In this document: piece after piece, positions 17,461 through 26,629 of the stretch
How positions within the stretch are numbered: position 1 is the first letter of the stretch
Layout of the letters: each line of letters begins with the position of its first letter
Assembly: GCA_965240325.2 (NCBI GenBank)
Contig: OZ251234.1
Span: 1,798,001-1,862,000, forward strand
DNA: 64,000 nucleotides
From: Rebecca billardiae RCC1528
Taxonomy: Eukaryota > Haptophyta
Direction of reading: 5' to 3'
Position numbers and translations under genes: made by a program
Notes under the pieces: generated by a model
Told to the model about the DNA's origin: nothing
What the model saw: only the letters and a program-made list of their open reading frames with translations
Database searches by the model: none

Positions 17461-18324
17461 TCAGCGATGCAACCACTCTGCCTGCGCCTTCCCCACGAAC
17501 GCCTTCATCCCGGCCTTCTGATCCTCGGTCGCAAACGTCGAGTAGAAGAGGTGGCGCTCGAGCCGCAGGCCCTCGGCGAGCGACGACTCGAACGCGGCGT
17601 GCACGCACGTCTTGGCGAGGGAGACGACCGGCTTGGAGAGCGCGGCGATCTTGGCGGCGGTCGCGAGCGCGTCGTCCAACAGGTCGTCCGCGGGCACCAC
17701 GCGGCTCGCCAGGCCCCGCGCGCACGCCTCCTCCGCGCCGATGTGCTCGCCCGTGAGCACGAGCTCCATGGCGCGCGCCTTGCCGAGCGCGCGCGTGAAG
17801 CGCTGCGTGCCGCCCAGGCCGGGGATGGTGCCGAGCTTGATCTCGGGCTGGCCGAAGGTGGCCGTGTCGCCGGCGATGATGAAGTCGCACGCCATCGCCA
17901 GCTCGCACCCCCCGCCAAGCGCGAAGCCGTTCACGGCTGCGACGATCGGGATGCGCGCGCGGCTGAGCCCGTCGAGGTCCTGGAACATGCGCTGCGTGTA
18001 CATCTCCATGTACGACTTGGAGGACATCTCCTCGATGTCCGCGCCAGCGGCGAAGAACTTCTTGCTCCCCGTCATCACCAGCGCGCCGAGCTCGGCGTGC
18101 GCGTCCGCGGCGGCGACGCACTTTGCAATGTCTGCGACGAGGTGCGACGAGAGTGCGTTCACCTTGGGGCGGTTGAGCGTGATCAGGCCGACGGCGCCGC
18201 GCTTCTCGAAGAGGATCGTCTCGAACGAGGCGGGCATCGTCGGCGCCTCGCAGTGGTGCTGCCGCCGCGGCGCGGCGGCGCGCAGCAGGGCACGCGTCGG
18301 GCGCAGGCGGAGCATCGTCGCCAT
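17461..18324 (-). CDS. ECHS1: Enoyl-CoA hydratase, mitochondrial (short-chain, ECHS1-type)
   Basis: It encodes a 287-residue crotonase-fold enzyme that hydrates trans-2-enoyl-CoA to 3-hydroxyacyl-CoA in fatty-acid beta-oxidation and branched amino-acid breakdown. The protein shows the crotonase signature from PIVAAVNGFALGGGCELAM through DTATFGQPEIKLGTIPGLGG. Both catalytic glutamates are present (GGGCEL and GQPEI), as is the oxyanion-hole segment AAGADIEEM. Length and ends match animal ECHS1 (about 290 residues). I chose the ATG at 18322-18324 because it opens an Arg-rich, acid-free leader (MATMLRLRPTRALLRAA) typical of a mitochondrial targeting peptide; the ATG three codons later (18313-18315) is an alternative. 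The frame is open further upstream but reads as non-coding. It is divergent from the sulfotransferase gene, and no intron is needed. Confidence 0.93.
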   Translation of the reverse strand: MATMLRLRPTRALLRAAAPRRQHHCEAPTMPASFETILFEKRGAVGLITLNRPKVNALSSHLVADIAKCVAAADAHAELGALVMTGSKKFFAAGADIEEMSSKSYMEMYTQRMFQDLDGLSRARIPIVAAVNGFALGGGCELAMACDFIIAGDTATFGQPEIKLGTIPGLGGTQRFTRALGKARAMELVLTGEHIGAEEACARGLASRVVPADDLLDDALATAAKIAALSKPVVSLAKTCVHAAFESSLAEGLRLERHLFYSTFATEDQKAGMKAFVGKAQAEWLHR

Positions 18325-18483
18325 CGTCGCGATGGCGGCCGAGGACGGAGGGGCGCTTACCGTACGGCCGTCGGCTGGTCCGGGCGACCCGAAAAACGCG
18401 GGCAAATAACCGAAAACTACCGCCGCGTTATTCCAAACTGCTTGCGACAAAGCAGCCTCACAAAGGTCACGTACGGACGGGAC
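18325..18483. promoter_or_regulatory. Short bidirectional promoter region
   Basis: Only 159 bp separate the proposed start codons of the enoyl-CoA hydratase (-) and sulfotransferase (+) genes, so the two must share control sequence. Its central part (about 18395-18440) is less GC-rich than the flanks. I do not recognise a TATA box or a named factor site. Confidence 0.5.
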
Positions 18484-19741
18484 ATGGCGGTGGCGGCAGC
18501 CGTCGCTCGCGGCGGGCGATCCTTCCTGCTCGTGCTGGCTGCGGCACAGGCCGCGCATCTTCCGCACGGCACCTGGCGCATGCTGGGCGTCACGCACATG
18601 CACTTTCACAAGGCGGGCGGCACGTCTCTCCAGTTCTACCTCGTCGCCGCGGGCTGGAAGGTCTTACGTCAGACGGCGGAGCAACCTCCCGGTGCGCACG
18701 CTGTTTGGCGTGACATCCAGTATTCCAGTGGCGGGGGGCAGATCACCGACTGCAGTGCAAACTGGACGGCCGCCATCGCGCAGGTCATCGAGGCGCTGCA
18801 GCTTGCTAACAGCTCGGGCCAGCTCATATGAGGAGAGCTTCCCGACGCCACACATCACGGCAGCGCTCACGTGCGTGACCGCAGTCGTCGCCTCGCTCCG
18901 CCGGCCGTTTGAGCGATGGGCGAGCCAGTACGAGCGCGAGCTGGAGATCCGTTGCAAGCGCAGGCACCTCGACGACTTCAAGAGATGCGTGCACAACTAC
19001 AACGTGAGCCGCTACACGACAGCGCCCAATAAGCGGCAGGGCGGGCGGTTCCGAGCGATCGCGTGGCCGAACTATTACGTGCGCTCGATGCTCGGGCGGA
19101 CGCGGGAGGCGGTGGTTGGCGGCGTGACGACGGCGCAGCTTGAGCAGGCGCAGGGCCTGCTCAAGCTCTTCGACGCGATCGTATACGTCGAGCAGCCGGA
19201 TAACGTCAAGCTGGCCATCCTCGCCGCGCGCCTCCCACCCTCGCCCCGCACTGGCGCGGGATTCACCGCTGCTTCTTACCCGCACAGGTCCAACAACTTC
19301 CTGATTCGCGGCCGCGGGCCTCACGTGCCCGCGTATCAGGCGCTCAGGACGAGCTACCCAGACGCGTTTGACCCGCGGACGCCTGCGCACCGGGCACGTT
19401 TCGACGCGGAGAACGGCCCGGACGAAGCCTTCTACGCCTTTGGCAAGGCGCTCTCCGATGCGATGGCGGCCGAGCTGATGATGAGCCCGTCGCGCCGCCG
19501 CCCGGCGCGGCTGCTGGCTGCCGAGGACTCAGAGCTGGAGGATGGGCATCCAAGGACAATGCCATCTACGCACTCGCCCGGCGCGCCTACACCCGATGCT
19601 CGCGCGCGTCCATCAAGTTCCCGCTCACGTCCGGCCGCCATGAGACGACTGCTGTCAAAGGGTGCCACCCCTGGGCCCCTGGCGGCTGCGGCAACCTGGC
19701 GACACCGCCGCAGCGGCAGGGCTCAGCTTATAATAATATGA
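18484..19741 (+). CDS. Sulfotransferase-family protein, interrupted (49-nt intron or frameshift)
   Basis: The 5' part (18484-18831) starts with a hydrophobic leader/anchor (FLLVLAAAQAA) and then HFHKAGGTSLQFYL, the 5'-phosphosulfate (PAPS) loop of sulfotransferases. The 3' part continues in the next frame with VVASLRRPFERWASQY, the matching 3'-phosphate motif. A GT-AG intron at 18784-18832 (CAG|GTCATC to ATGAG|GAG, CTAAC branch-like motif at 18806-18810) would join them in phase 0 and give 402 residues. Otherwise the gene carries a one-base frameshift and may be a pseudogene. The probable role is Golgi-type sulfation of glycans, but the substrate is unknown. The stop codon lies in the first bases of the 1.67-kb repeat copy 2, so the natural C-terminus may be lost. 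Confidence 0.7.
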
Positions 19742-21408
19742 CCGCGTTCCGCGGTCCTTTTTCCGTAGAACGAACGTAGTTCAGGGCCCGCGGTGGCGGT
19801 GCACCCTCCGTCGCAGTCGTCTATTGACAGACCAGTTGCATATGCCCGTACAACTAGACTCCATCATCAGCGGCGCGCCGCCGCCCGCCGCGCCGGGCGG
19901 GCCCATTGCAGCCGCCGGCGCGGCGCCGATTGTGTACAGGCGGATGCGACGAGGCGTGATCGACGCATGAGCGCGACTCCACGTGCACACCAGGCCACGC
20001 GGAGCTGACAGCCAGGGAGCACGGTGCGGGGCCGCGGATTCGTTCGGGCCGCTGCTGCTGACCGCTGTCCCCGGGGTCACCCCCCGCGCCGGCAGCGCCC
20101 GGGAGTAGGGCTGGAGGAGTAGGGTCCGAGTAGGGTTCGACCAGCGCCTGCGCGACGGCCGACAGGCGGGCGCGAGGCGTGATCGACGCATGAGCACAAC
20201 TCTACGTGCACGCCAGGCCACGCGGAGCTGACAGCCCGAGGGAGCACGGTGCCGAGGTGCGAGGGCACCGGTGATCCGGTTCGCGCACTCGCCGCGCGTG
20301 CACGGGCAGCTGACACACCTCGATCAGGCTCGGCACGCGTTGCAGAGGCACGGCCAGCTCTGGGGACGTCACGCACCACCGTCGCCCGCGCAGCTCGTCC
20401 TCCTCGTAGAGTACCGTTCAGTTCCGAGGCGTAGCCCTCGCTCAGAGTCGACCGACGATGGACTCGGATCGTCGGCGCGCCTGCTCTCTCTCAATCAAGA
20501 AGAGTTCTGGGAGACCCCGGAAAGGCATGGCAAGGGCGGCGCGTGGTGAAGTCGAAGGCTCAGAGATCGATCAGTCCGGCATCAGGCGCCGCTGCCCCCG
20601 AGCTTGCGAGAGCCCGAACACAGGGCGGCGGCTGCGGCGCCGGCTCGCGGACACGCCGGGGCCGCGCAAGGCCGCGCCGAGGCATCGACAGGGCGGCAGG
20701 GGCGGCGGGGGCGCGCGGAGTGAGCGGGGGCACGACGAACGCGATGTCGACGGCAGTCGGGACCCGCCGCAGCCGCGCGCTCCAGGCGCCATTCGCCGCG
20801 CGCACCTGCCCATCGCCGTCCTCACCCGTCGGTCCTCGAGCCTCGTGCCCGTGGCTCGCCTCCAAACGCGGGCCGCCTCTGGTGGGCCGCCGGGGCCACG
20901 CGCGCGCCCAACCAAGTCCGTTCGCGTCAGATAGTATTGAGATTCGCCGAGGTTGGCCCATCGGCTACTGACCCTTGCCTCGTCGGCTCCTGATACAGAC
21001 ACGGCGCGATTGAATAGCGTTGATTCAACTGATTCAAGGGACGTACATGGTGACATCGGTTCGCGGCAATCTGTATCTAGATACGTCATCGCTCCTTGGA
21101 CCTTGCTGCAATCTCATTGGCCGAAAAAATCGCTTGTAACGGTTCGTTACGTTAGGGATCCTAAAGGGCGTGAAGTTTTTTGGACGGGCGTCACTCCACG
21201 CTTTACTATGAACTTGCCGTGATGGGCGCGACCTTTTTCGGCCGTGATGCATCGGTAGAGAGGGTCTCAAAATTCGAAACTCGGTCTCCTCCAGCCATGA
21301 AAATCGTCCCCCGTCCCTTTTTTCTTGATCAAAGATCTTTTTGAAACGTTGTTCGGGCCCGCTGGTGCGGGCTCCACGCTGCGCGCTCCGCCCTGCACCG
21401 CGGGCCAT
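19738..21408. mobile_element. 1.67-kb dispersed repeat, copy 2
   Basis: This is a near-identical, same-orientation copy of 13131-14801. It has the same terminal hairpin, inner duplicated block and 3' end (CACCGCGGGCCAT). The flanks differ from copy 1 (TTATAATAAT to the left, GATCTAGCTG to the right), which fixes both boundaries. It begins at the very end of the sulfotransferase frame. Very low divergence points to a recent event. No coding function was recognised. Confidence 0.7.
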
Positions 21409-21798
21409 GATCTAGCTGACCATGAATCGTGTCGAGTGACTTGAGTGAGCACAGGAGTCTCAGAGCCTGTGCGGGCGCCGCAGATCGAGCAGTAGTAGGC
21501 GTCACACCCGTTCGCCCGTTCGGAGAGTGACCGCGACCGGATATCCGGACGTGCAGCGCAGGCACGCTCGGGCTTCTGATCACTGACAGTAGTACTGCGG
21601 CAGTCCGCGAATCACTGCCGCCTTGGCGCAGACAGATTGCGGCAGCACGGCCCACCGCGAGTCGCTACCTCGGGCCCGCTCTCCCGGTAGGCGACAGGCC
21701 GCGTTATTCTCACGCGGCTGATGCGGTAATGCCGGCTGCTCTCCGCACTGCTGTTCGGGCGGCGCACACACTCCTGCAAATGTTGGACTCGCCCCGCT
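21409..21798. other. Spacer between repeat copy 2 and channel gene
   Basis: This region holds no recognisable gene. It should include the 3' untranslated region of the minus-strand channel gene whose stop is at 21799-21801. Confidence 0.5.
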
Positions 21799-24700
21799 TC
21801 ACCGCTCGGGCTTCTCGGGCCGCGGCGCTTGCGGCGTGGGCACGACCCGGTCTCCGCCAGCCCCGCCGCGGCTGCTCCGGCTGCCGCTGCGCCGGCTCGG
21901 CGCCGGCTGCGGGCGCGCGGCGGCGGCGGCGGTGCGCACGGGCGCGGCCAGGAGCGCCGCGGTCAGCGACCCGGGCGCATCGTGCTGAGACTCGGCATGC
22001 CCGTGGCTGCTGCGCGCGCCCGCCGCGCCCGCTCCGGGGCCGACGGCGCCGAGCTGCGCGGAGAGGTGGCTCACCTCGCGCGAGATGCGCGCGACGAGCA
22101 CCGCCACCTGCTGCTCCGCGCTCACCGCCGACGAGCGCGAGTGCGCCGCCGCCGCCGCCGCGCCGGCACGGCCCGGGCTGTGGCGCGCGCCGCCGGGCGG
22201 CGCCGGGCTGCTGCCGCCTCCGGGGCCGGCAGGCCCGGCGGCTGCGGCGGCGACGGCGGCGGCGGCGGCGGAGCGCCAGTGCGCGCCGACCCCGCCCGCG
22301 CCCGCGGCCCCGGCGCACCTCGGCGAGAGCACGGGCCAGCGCATCGCGCCCGCGCCCGCGCGCCGCGCCGGGCTCAGCGCGCGCCGCACGGGACTAGCGC
22401 CGCCCCCGCCAGGGGCCACCGGCTCAGAGCCGCCGCCACCGCCGCCGCCGCCAGCGCCGGCGGCGGCGCCGGGCAGGAGCGCGGCCGAGCCGGCCGTGGA
22501 GCGGCGCGCGCCGAGCGCGGGCGAGCTCTGCTGCCGCTCGATCCGGCGCGTGCGCACGCGGAACTCGCGGTCCGTCTGTAGCAGTGAGCGGCGCGCGCCG
22601 TCCAGGCCAGCGACGAGACTTGCTTCGACGGCGCCGTCCGTGGCGTCCGAGCGCGCGGTCAAGGGCGGCGTGGCGCGCGCGGCGGCGGCGGCTCGCGTGA
22701 GGGTCGGGGAGAGCGCGGGCGGCGAGGAGCCGGAGGACGCCGGCGAGTCGAGCGCGCGCGGCTCGAGGCTGTCGAAGGCGGAGCGCGCGGCCGGCCGCAG
22801 CTTGGACGGCGACAGTGACTCTGCCGCGCGCGCCGCGAGCGCACCAGGCAGCGCTAGCGGCCACTGCACGCCGCGCCCGCCGCCGCGCCTGCCGTGGCCG
22901 GCGGCGGCAGCGCCGACGGCGGTGTTGGCGCCCGCCGCGCCGCTCGGCGGCGAAGCGTCCTCCGCGGCGGGCGCGGCGGCGTCGGGCGCGCGCGAGGGCG
23001 CGCTGCCCTCGACGCGGCGCGCGGGCGAGCGCGCGCGCCAGCCGCTGCGCGCGGCCGCGTCACTCCGCCACCGCCCGGCCGGCGACGCAGACGACAGCGG
23101 CGGCGTGACCACCACCGGCGGCGGCGGCTCAGGCGGCGGCGTGTCGCGCGCGCGCGCGCTGGCCTCGGCCGCGGCCGGGGCGGCGGCGCAGGTGGCGGCA
23201 CCGCGCGGCGGCGAGCGCCCCGGCTGCGCGGCGCCAGGCTGCGGCCGGCGCGGCGCGGCGGCCGTGCCGGCGGCAGGGGGCGACGCGGCGCGCGGCCTCG
23301 AGCTGAGCGCGCGGCGCGCGCCGCCGCGCGCGGACGGCGAGGAGACCGCGGTGCGCGGCGTGCTGTCCACGCTCGACTCCTCCGTCGCGGCGTGTGGCGC
23401 GCGCCGCTGCCACTTGCGCCTGCCGCGCAGCCGCGCCTGCGTGAGCGCGATCAGCGCCTCAAGTGCCGCGGGTGCCTCCTCCATCACGTCCAGGAACGAA
23501 GCCTTGCCGATGCCGAGGAGCAGACAGCGCGTGAGCGCCTGCACCGTCGCGGAGCGCGGCACGTCGTCCAGCAGCACCTCGAGCTCGCCGAAGAGCTCGC
23601 CCTCGCCCAGCACAGCCAGTAGCAGCTGCGTGTACTTACTCGCGTTACTCACATGAGTACTCGCAGGGCTGCCGCCGCCACAACTGGCGCCGGCGCCGGC
23701 GCCGCCCGCGCGGCCGTCAACTCGCGCCGCGGTGTCGGCGGTGCCGCCGGCGGCGCCGACGACGGCCGGGGCGCCGCGCGCGCGCACGCCACTGCACGCG
23801 CCCGGCGGCGGCGGCGCCACCCGGCTCGGCAGCGGCAGCGCCGGCTCCACGGCCGCGAGCGGCGGCGGCGGCTGCGGCGGCGGCTGCGGCGGCGGCTGCG
23901 GCGGCGCGGTGTCCGCGTCAGTGTCCCCGGTGGAGCAGCGCGGGCCGAGGGCGATGGTGGGCCTCCGCGGCTGCGGCACGCTGGCGCCCACGCTCGCCGG
24001 CATCGCGGCGACGCTCACGCCGCGCGTCTCGGCGCGCAGTCGCGCCTCGGCGGCAGTACGCCCGGCGGCGGCGGCGGCGGCGGCGCGCCCGTCAGCGTCG
24101 GCAGAGCGCCCGGCCACGGCGGCGGCGGCGGCGGGGCGCCGGTCGCCAGCTCGGTCCGGCTGGGGCTCGCGCAGGCCGGGGATGCGAGTGCGCGCGGCTC
24201 GGGTGGAGAAGGCCGCGACGCCCGACGCGACGGTCGCGCCGCCGGCGTGGCTCGCGCGCCCGCCCTCGCCCCTGCGCGCCCAGCTCCCACCGGCACACTC
24301 GGCACTCTCGCCCTCCTCCTCCGCGGCGGCAAGCTCAAATCGTGCCGCGCGGTCCGCGCGCAGCTCTCGGCTCAGCACGAGCTTGATCGCCGCGCACTGG
24401 CCCTCGCGTATGAAGAACATGCGCGGGTCGGCGGAGACCTCGCCCTGCGAGATGATCGCGTCGCCGGGCATGTACGTCGCAGGCTCGATCTCGAGCGCGA
24501 GCTGCGCGATCAGCACCGGAGGCAGCGACGCCAGCTGCGGCACGTCACCCAGCATCGAGCAGTGGAGCGCGTAGGACGCGTCGCGGCGCACCGCGTGCGG
24601 CATCTGGCGCAGCAGCGCGATCGAGCCGCGGTGGCGGTGCGCGTGCGTGTAGTACGCGTGGAGCCGCAGCGTGCGCACCAGCTCGGGGTGCAGCGCGCCG

Positions 24701-25890
24701 CGGTGCACGCCGACGAAGTCGTTGAGCTCGTCGAGCACCGCGCGGCGGCGCGTGGCCGCGCGGCCGGCCTGGTCGGCGAGTAACGCGACCGCTCCGAAGA
24801 TGGTCGCGTTCAGCGCGCAGCCGACGGTGACGACGGCCATCGAGACGAGCTTCTCCGGGGTGGACTCGGGCTCGTACGCGTCCGGGAAGCCGAACGTCGT
24901 GAACACGCCCACCGCCCAGTGCAGCGCGTCCGTGTAGCAATCACGCGCGTCGCCGAGCGCGAGCCCGCCGCGCGCGCACGCGGCGCGGGAGTAGGGGCTC
25001 GCCATTGCGCGCGTCTGCAGCGCGGCGAAGGCGCACGCGGCGACGTGCGAGGCGTACGCGTAGAGCCAGAGCACGCCGAGCGCGCGCACGCCCACCACGA
25101 GCAGCGCGTAGAACTCGCAGTACCGCGCGACGAAGCTGTACGCGCGCAGCAGCCGCGCAACACGCGCGAGCGCGCACACGCGCAGAGCCGAGATGGGCGC
25201 ACCGCCGCGCGCGCCGGCGGTGAGCGCGGCGACGAACTCGGCGGCGAGCGGCGCGAGCGCGCCGAGCGCGTCGAGGCACAGCGTCGGCGCGCCCACGCGC
25301 CGCGCCGTCTGCCCCGACGCGGCGAGCGTCTCGAGCCAGCCGTGCGGCGCGGCGGCGGCGGCGGCCGCGGCCGACGGCGGCGCGGCCGACGCACGCGCGC
25401 GCGCGGTCGTCGTCATGGCGTGCACGCGCAGCGGGCGCGCGTCGAGGTCGGCGCCGGGCGCGAGCAGCACCACGAGCACGACGTCGAGCGCCTGCGCCGC
25501 GAACACGAGCACGAGTGCCGCGCCGCTCGGCGCGGCGCGCTCGGCGACGCCCTCGACGGCCTCGCGCAGTGGCACGTACACGAGAAGCGCGGCGGCGGAG
25601 AGGCCGACGGCGAGCTCCCACGCGAGGCGGAGCTCGTCGCCCACCAGGTCGAGCAGCAGCCGCCCGCGCGTGCGCCACGACGCGGCCGCGAGCGCCGCGC
25701 GCCGGCGCGCCGCGCGCCGCTCGGACCGCTCGGCTGAGCGGAAGGAGCTGCTGCCGCCCGCCGCGGACATGCGCGTGCTGCGCCGCGAGAGCTGGCGCGA
25801 GAGCTGGCGCGCGGGCGGCGGGGGCGGCCGCGACGCACGCGCCGTGCCGCCCTCCCGCGGCGCGTACTGCGGGCCGCCCGCCCCCGCCAT
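21799..25890 (-). CDS. Cyclic-nucleotide-gated/HCN-type cation channel with atypical pore
   Basis: The frame gives 1363 residues. Predicted order: Arg-rich N-terminus; S1 (about 87-108), S2 (123-145), S3 (202-223), S4 with spaced arginines (235-256), S5 (261-292); pore loop with TTFGFPD (331-337); S6 (346-373); C-linker (380-450) of the HCN/CNG/EAG type; cyclic-nucleotide-binding domain. The binding domain is split. Its first strands end near residue 502 and the rest, including the phosphate-binding cassette GELEVLLDDVPRSATV, starts near 754. The 250 residues between are low-complexity Ala/Arg/Pro and may be an unspliced intron or a true insertion. Residues after about 830 are disordered. The pore lacks GYGD, so ion selectivity cannot be predicted. 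It presumably carries cation flux at a membrane under voltage or nucleotide control. The start is the first ATG of the frame (AGAGGPQYAPREGG follows). Confidence 0.85.
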   Translation of the reverse strand: MAGAGGPQYAPREGGTARASRPPPPPARQLSRQLSRRSTRMSAAGGSSSFRSAERSERRAARRRAALAAASWRTRGRLLLDLVGDELRLAWELAVGLSAAALLVYVPLREAVEGVAERAAPSGAALVLVFAAQALDVVLVVLLAPGADLDARPLRVHAMTTTARARASAAPPSAAAAAAAAPHGWLETLAASGQTARRVGAPTLCLDALGALAPLAAEFVAALTAGARGGAPISALRVCALARVARLLRAYSFVARYCEFYALLVVGVRALGVLWLYAYASHVAACAFAALQTRAMASPYSRAACARGGLALGDARDCYTDALHWAVGVFTTFGFPDAYEPESTPEKLVSMAVVTVGCALNATIFGAVALLADQAGRAATRRRAVLDELNDFVGVHRGALHPELVRTLRLHAYYTHAHRHRGSIALLRQMPHAVRRDASYALHCSMLGDVPQLASLPPVLIAQLALEIEPATYMPGDAIISQGEVSADPRMFFIREGQCAAIKLVLSRELRADRAARFELAAAEEEGESAECAGGSWARRGEGGRASHAGGATVASGVAAFSTRAARTRIPGLREPQPDRAGDRRPAAAAAVAGRSADADGRAAAAAAAGRTAAEARLRAETRGVSVAAMPASVGASVPQPRRPTIALGPRCSTGDTDADTAPPQPPPQPPPQPPPPLAAVEPALPLPSRVAPPPPGACSGVRARGAPAVVGAAGGTADTAARVDGRAGGAGAGASCGGGSPASTHVSNASKYTQLLLAVLGEGELFGELEVLLDDVPRSATVQALTRCLLLGIGKASFLDVMEEAPAALEALIALTQARLRGRRKWQRRAPHAATEESSVDSTPRTAVSSPSARGGARRALSSRPRAASPPAAGTAAAPRRPQPGAAQPGRSPPRGAATCAAAPAAAEASARARDTPPPEPPPPVVVTPPLSSASPAGRWRSDAAARSGWRARSPARRVEGSAPSRAPDAAAPAAEDASPPSGAAGANTAVGAAAAGHGRRGGGRGVQWPLALPGALAARAAESLSPSKLRPAARSAFDSLEPRALDSPASSGSSPPALSPTLTRAAAAARATPPLTARSDATDGAVEASLVAGLDGARRSLLQTDREFRVRTRRIERQQSSPALGARRSTAGSAALLPGAAAGAGGGGGGGGSEPVAPGGGGASPVRRALSPARRAGAGAMRWPVLSPRCAGAAGAGGVGAHWRSAAAAAVAAAAAGPAGPGGGSSPAPPGGARHSPGRAGAAAAAAHSRSSAVSAEQQVAVLVARISREVSHLSAQLGAVGPGAGAAGARSSHGHAESQHDAPGSLTAALLAAPVRTAAAAARPQPAPSRRSGSRSSRGGAGGDRVVPTPQAPRPEKPER

Positions 25891-26580
25891 GCCCCTCCCT
25901 CAGAGCGCCCGGCGGCCGGCGGCAGGTGGGGCCGCCATCGCTCTAAAGCTGCCTGTTGTTGTGACGCGCTGCTGGTCTTTCGGGGCGATGGCCGACGGGT
26001 ACCCCGTACCGGGGACAAGAAGGGGTTCGGCGGAGGGGGCAGCGTTCCTATTGTCGGGGACAATCTCAGACTGGGGGTTCGATCTCGACGAGGGGGTTCA
26101 ACCCGGTCGGGGTTCGAGGGGTTCAAAGTCCGGAAGAGTCCGAATAACCAGGTGGCGTAGTGATTTTGAATCGACGACTGCGGTTTGGAGTTTGAATTCA
26201 GCCGAGAACAGAGCGCCCGCGACGGCCCCACCCCTCGGTCGGCGACCTCCGCACGCGCGCGCGGCGCCCCCAACCGCCGCCGGCGCTCGCCCTCGCCTGC
26301 CTCCGCCCGTCGGTGCGGCACGCCGCCAAGCTGAGCACGCCGCGCCCTCCGATACACGTCATGCGGGCCTGCCCTTCTTCCTGCCCTTCTCCTGCTCTTC
26401 CTGCTGGCACGCCGACGGTTCCGACGGCGACGCGTGTCCAGCACAACCGCACGCGGCAGTGCTCGGCGCGCACATCCCAAGGCGCGTCGACCGCTTCTTT
26501 CTGCATGGCAGTCTACTTGCCATCTGCATCATCCTCGCCTCGGCTGAGCGCGCCCCGCCGACGGGCGGCGCCGTGGCTCG
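25891..26580. other. Upstream spacer of the channel gene
   Basis: This is the probable promoter and 5' region of the minus-strand channel gene, followed by sequence grading into the satellite. ORFs crossing it are low-complexity, in inconsistent frames, and match nothing I recognise. Confidence 0.4.
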
Positions 26581-26623
26581 GCGCGCCGCGCCGCGCCGCG
26601 CCGCGCCGCGCCGCGCCGCGCCG
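26581..26623. repeat. (GCGCC)n microsatellite
   Basis: About eight consecutive GCGCC pentamers lie at the left border of the 215-bp satellite. Confidence 0.9.
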
Positions 26624-26629
26624 AGCAGC

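Noticed and set aside
18325-18609. 95-residue N-terminal extension of enoyl-CoA hydratase
   Set aside because: It overlaps the 5' end of the divergent sulfotransferase, and the downstream ATG opens a convincing mitochondrial leader.
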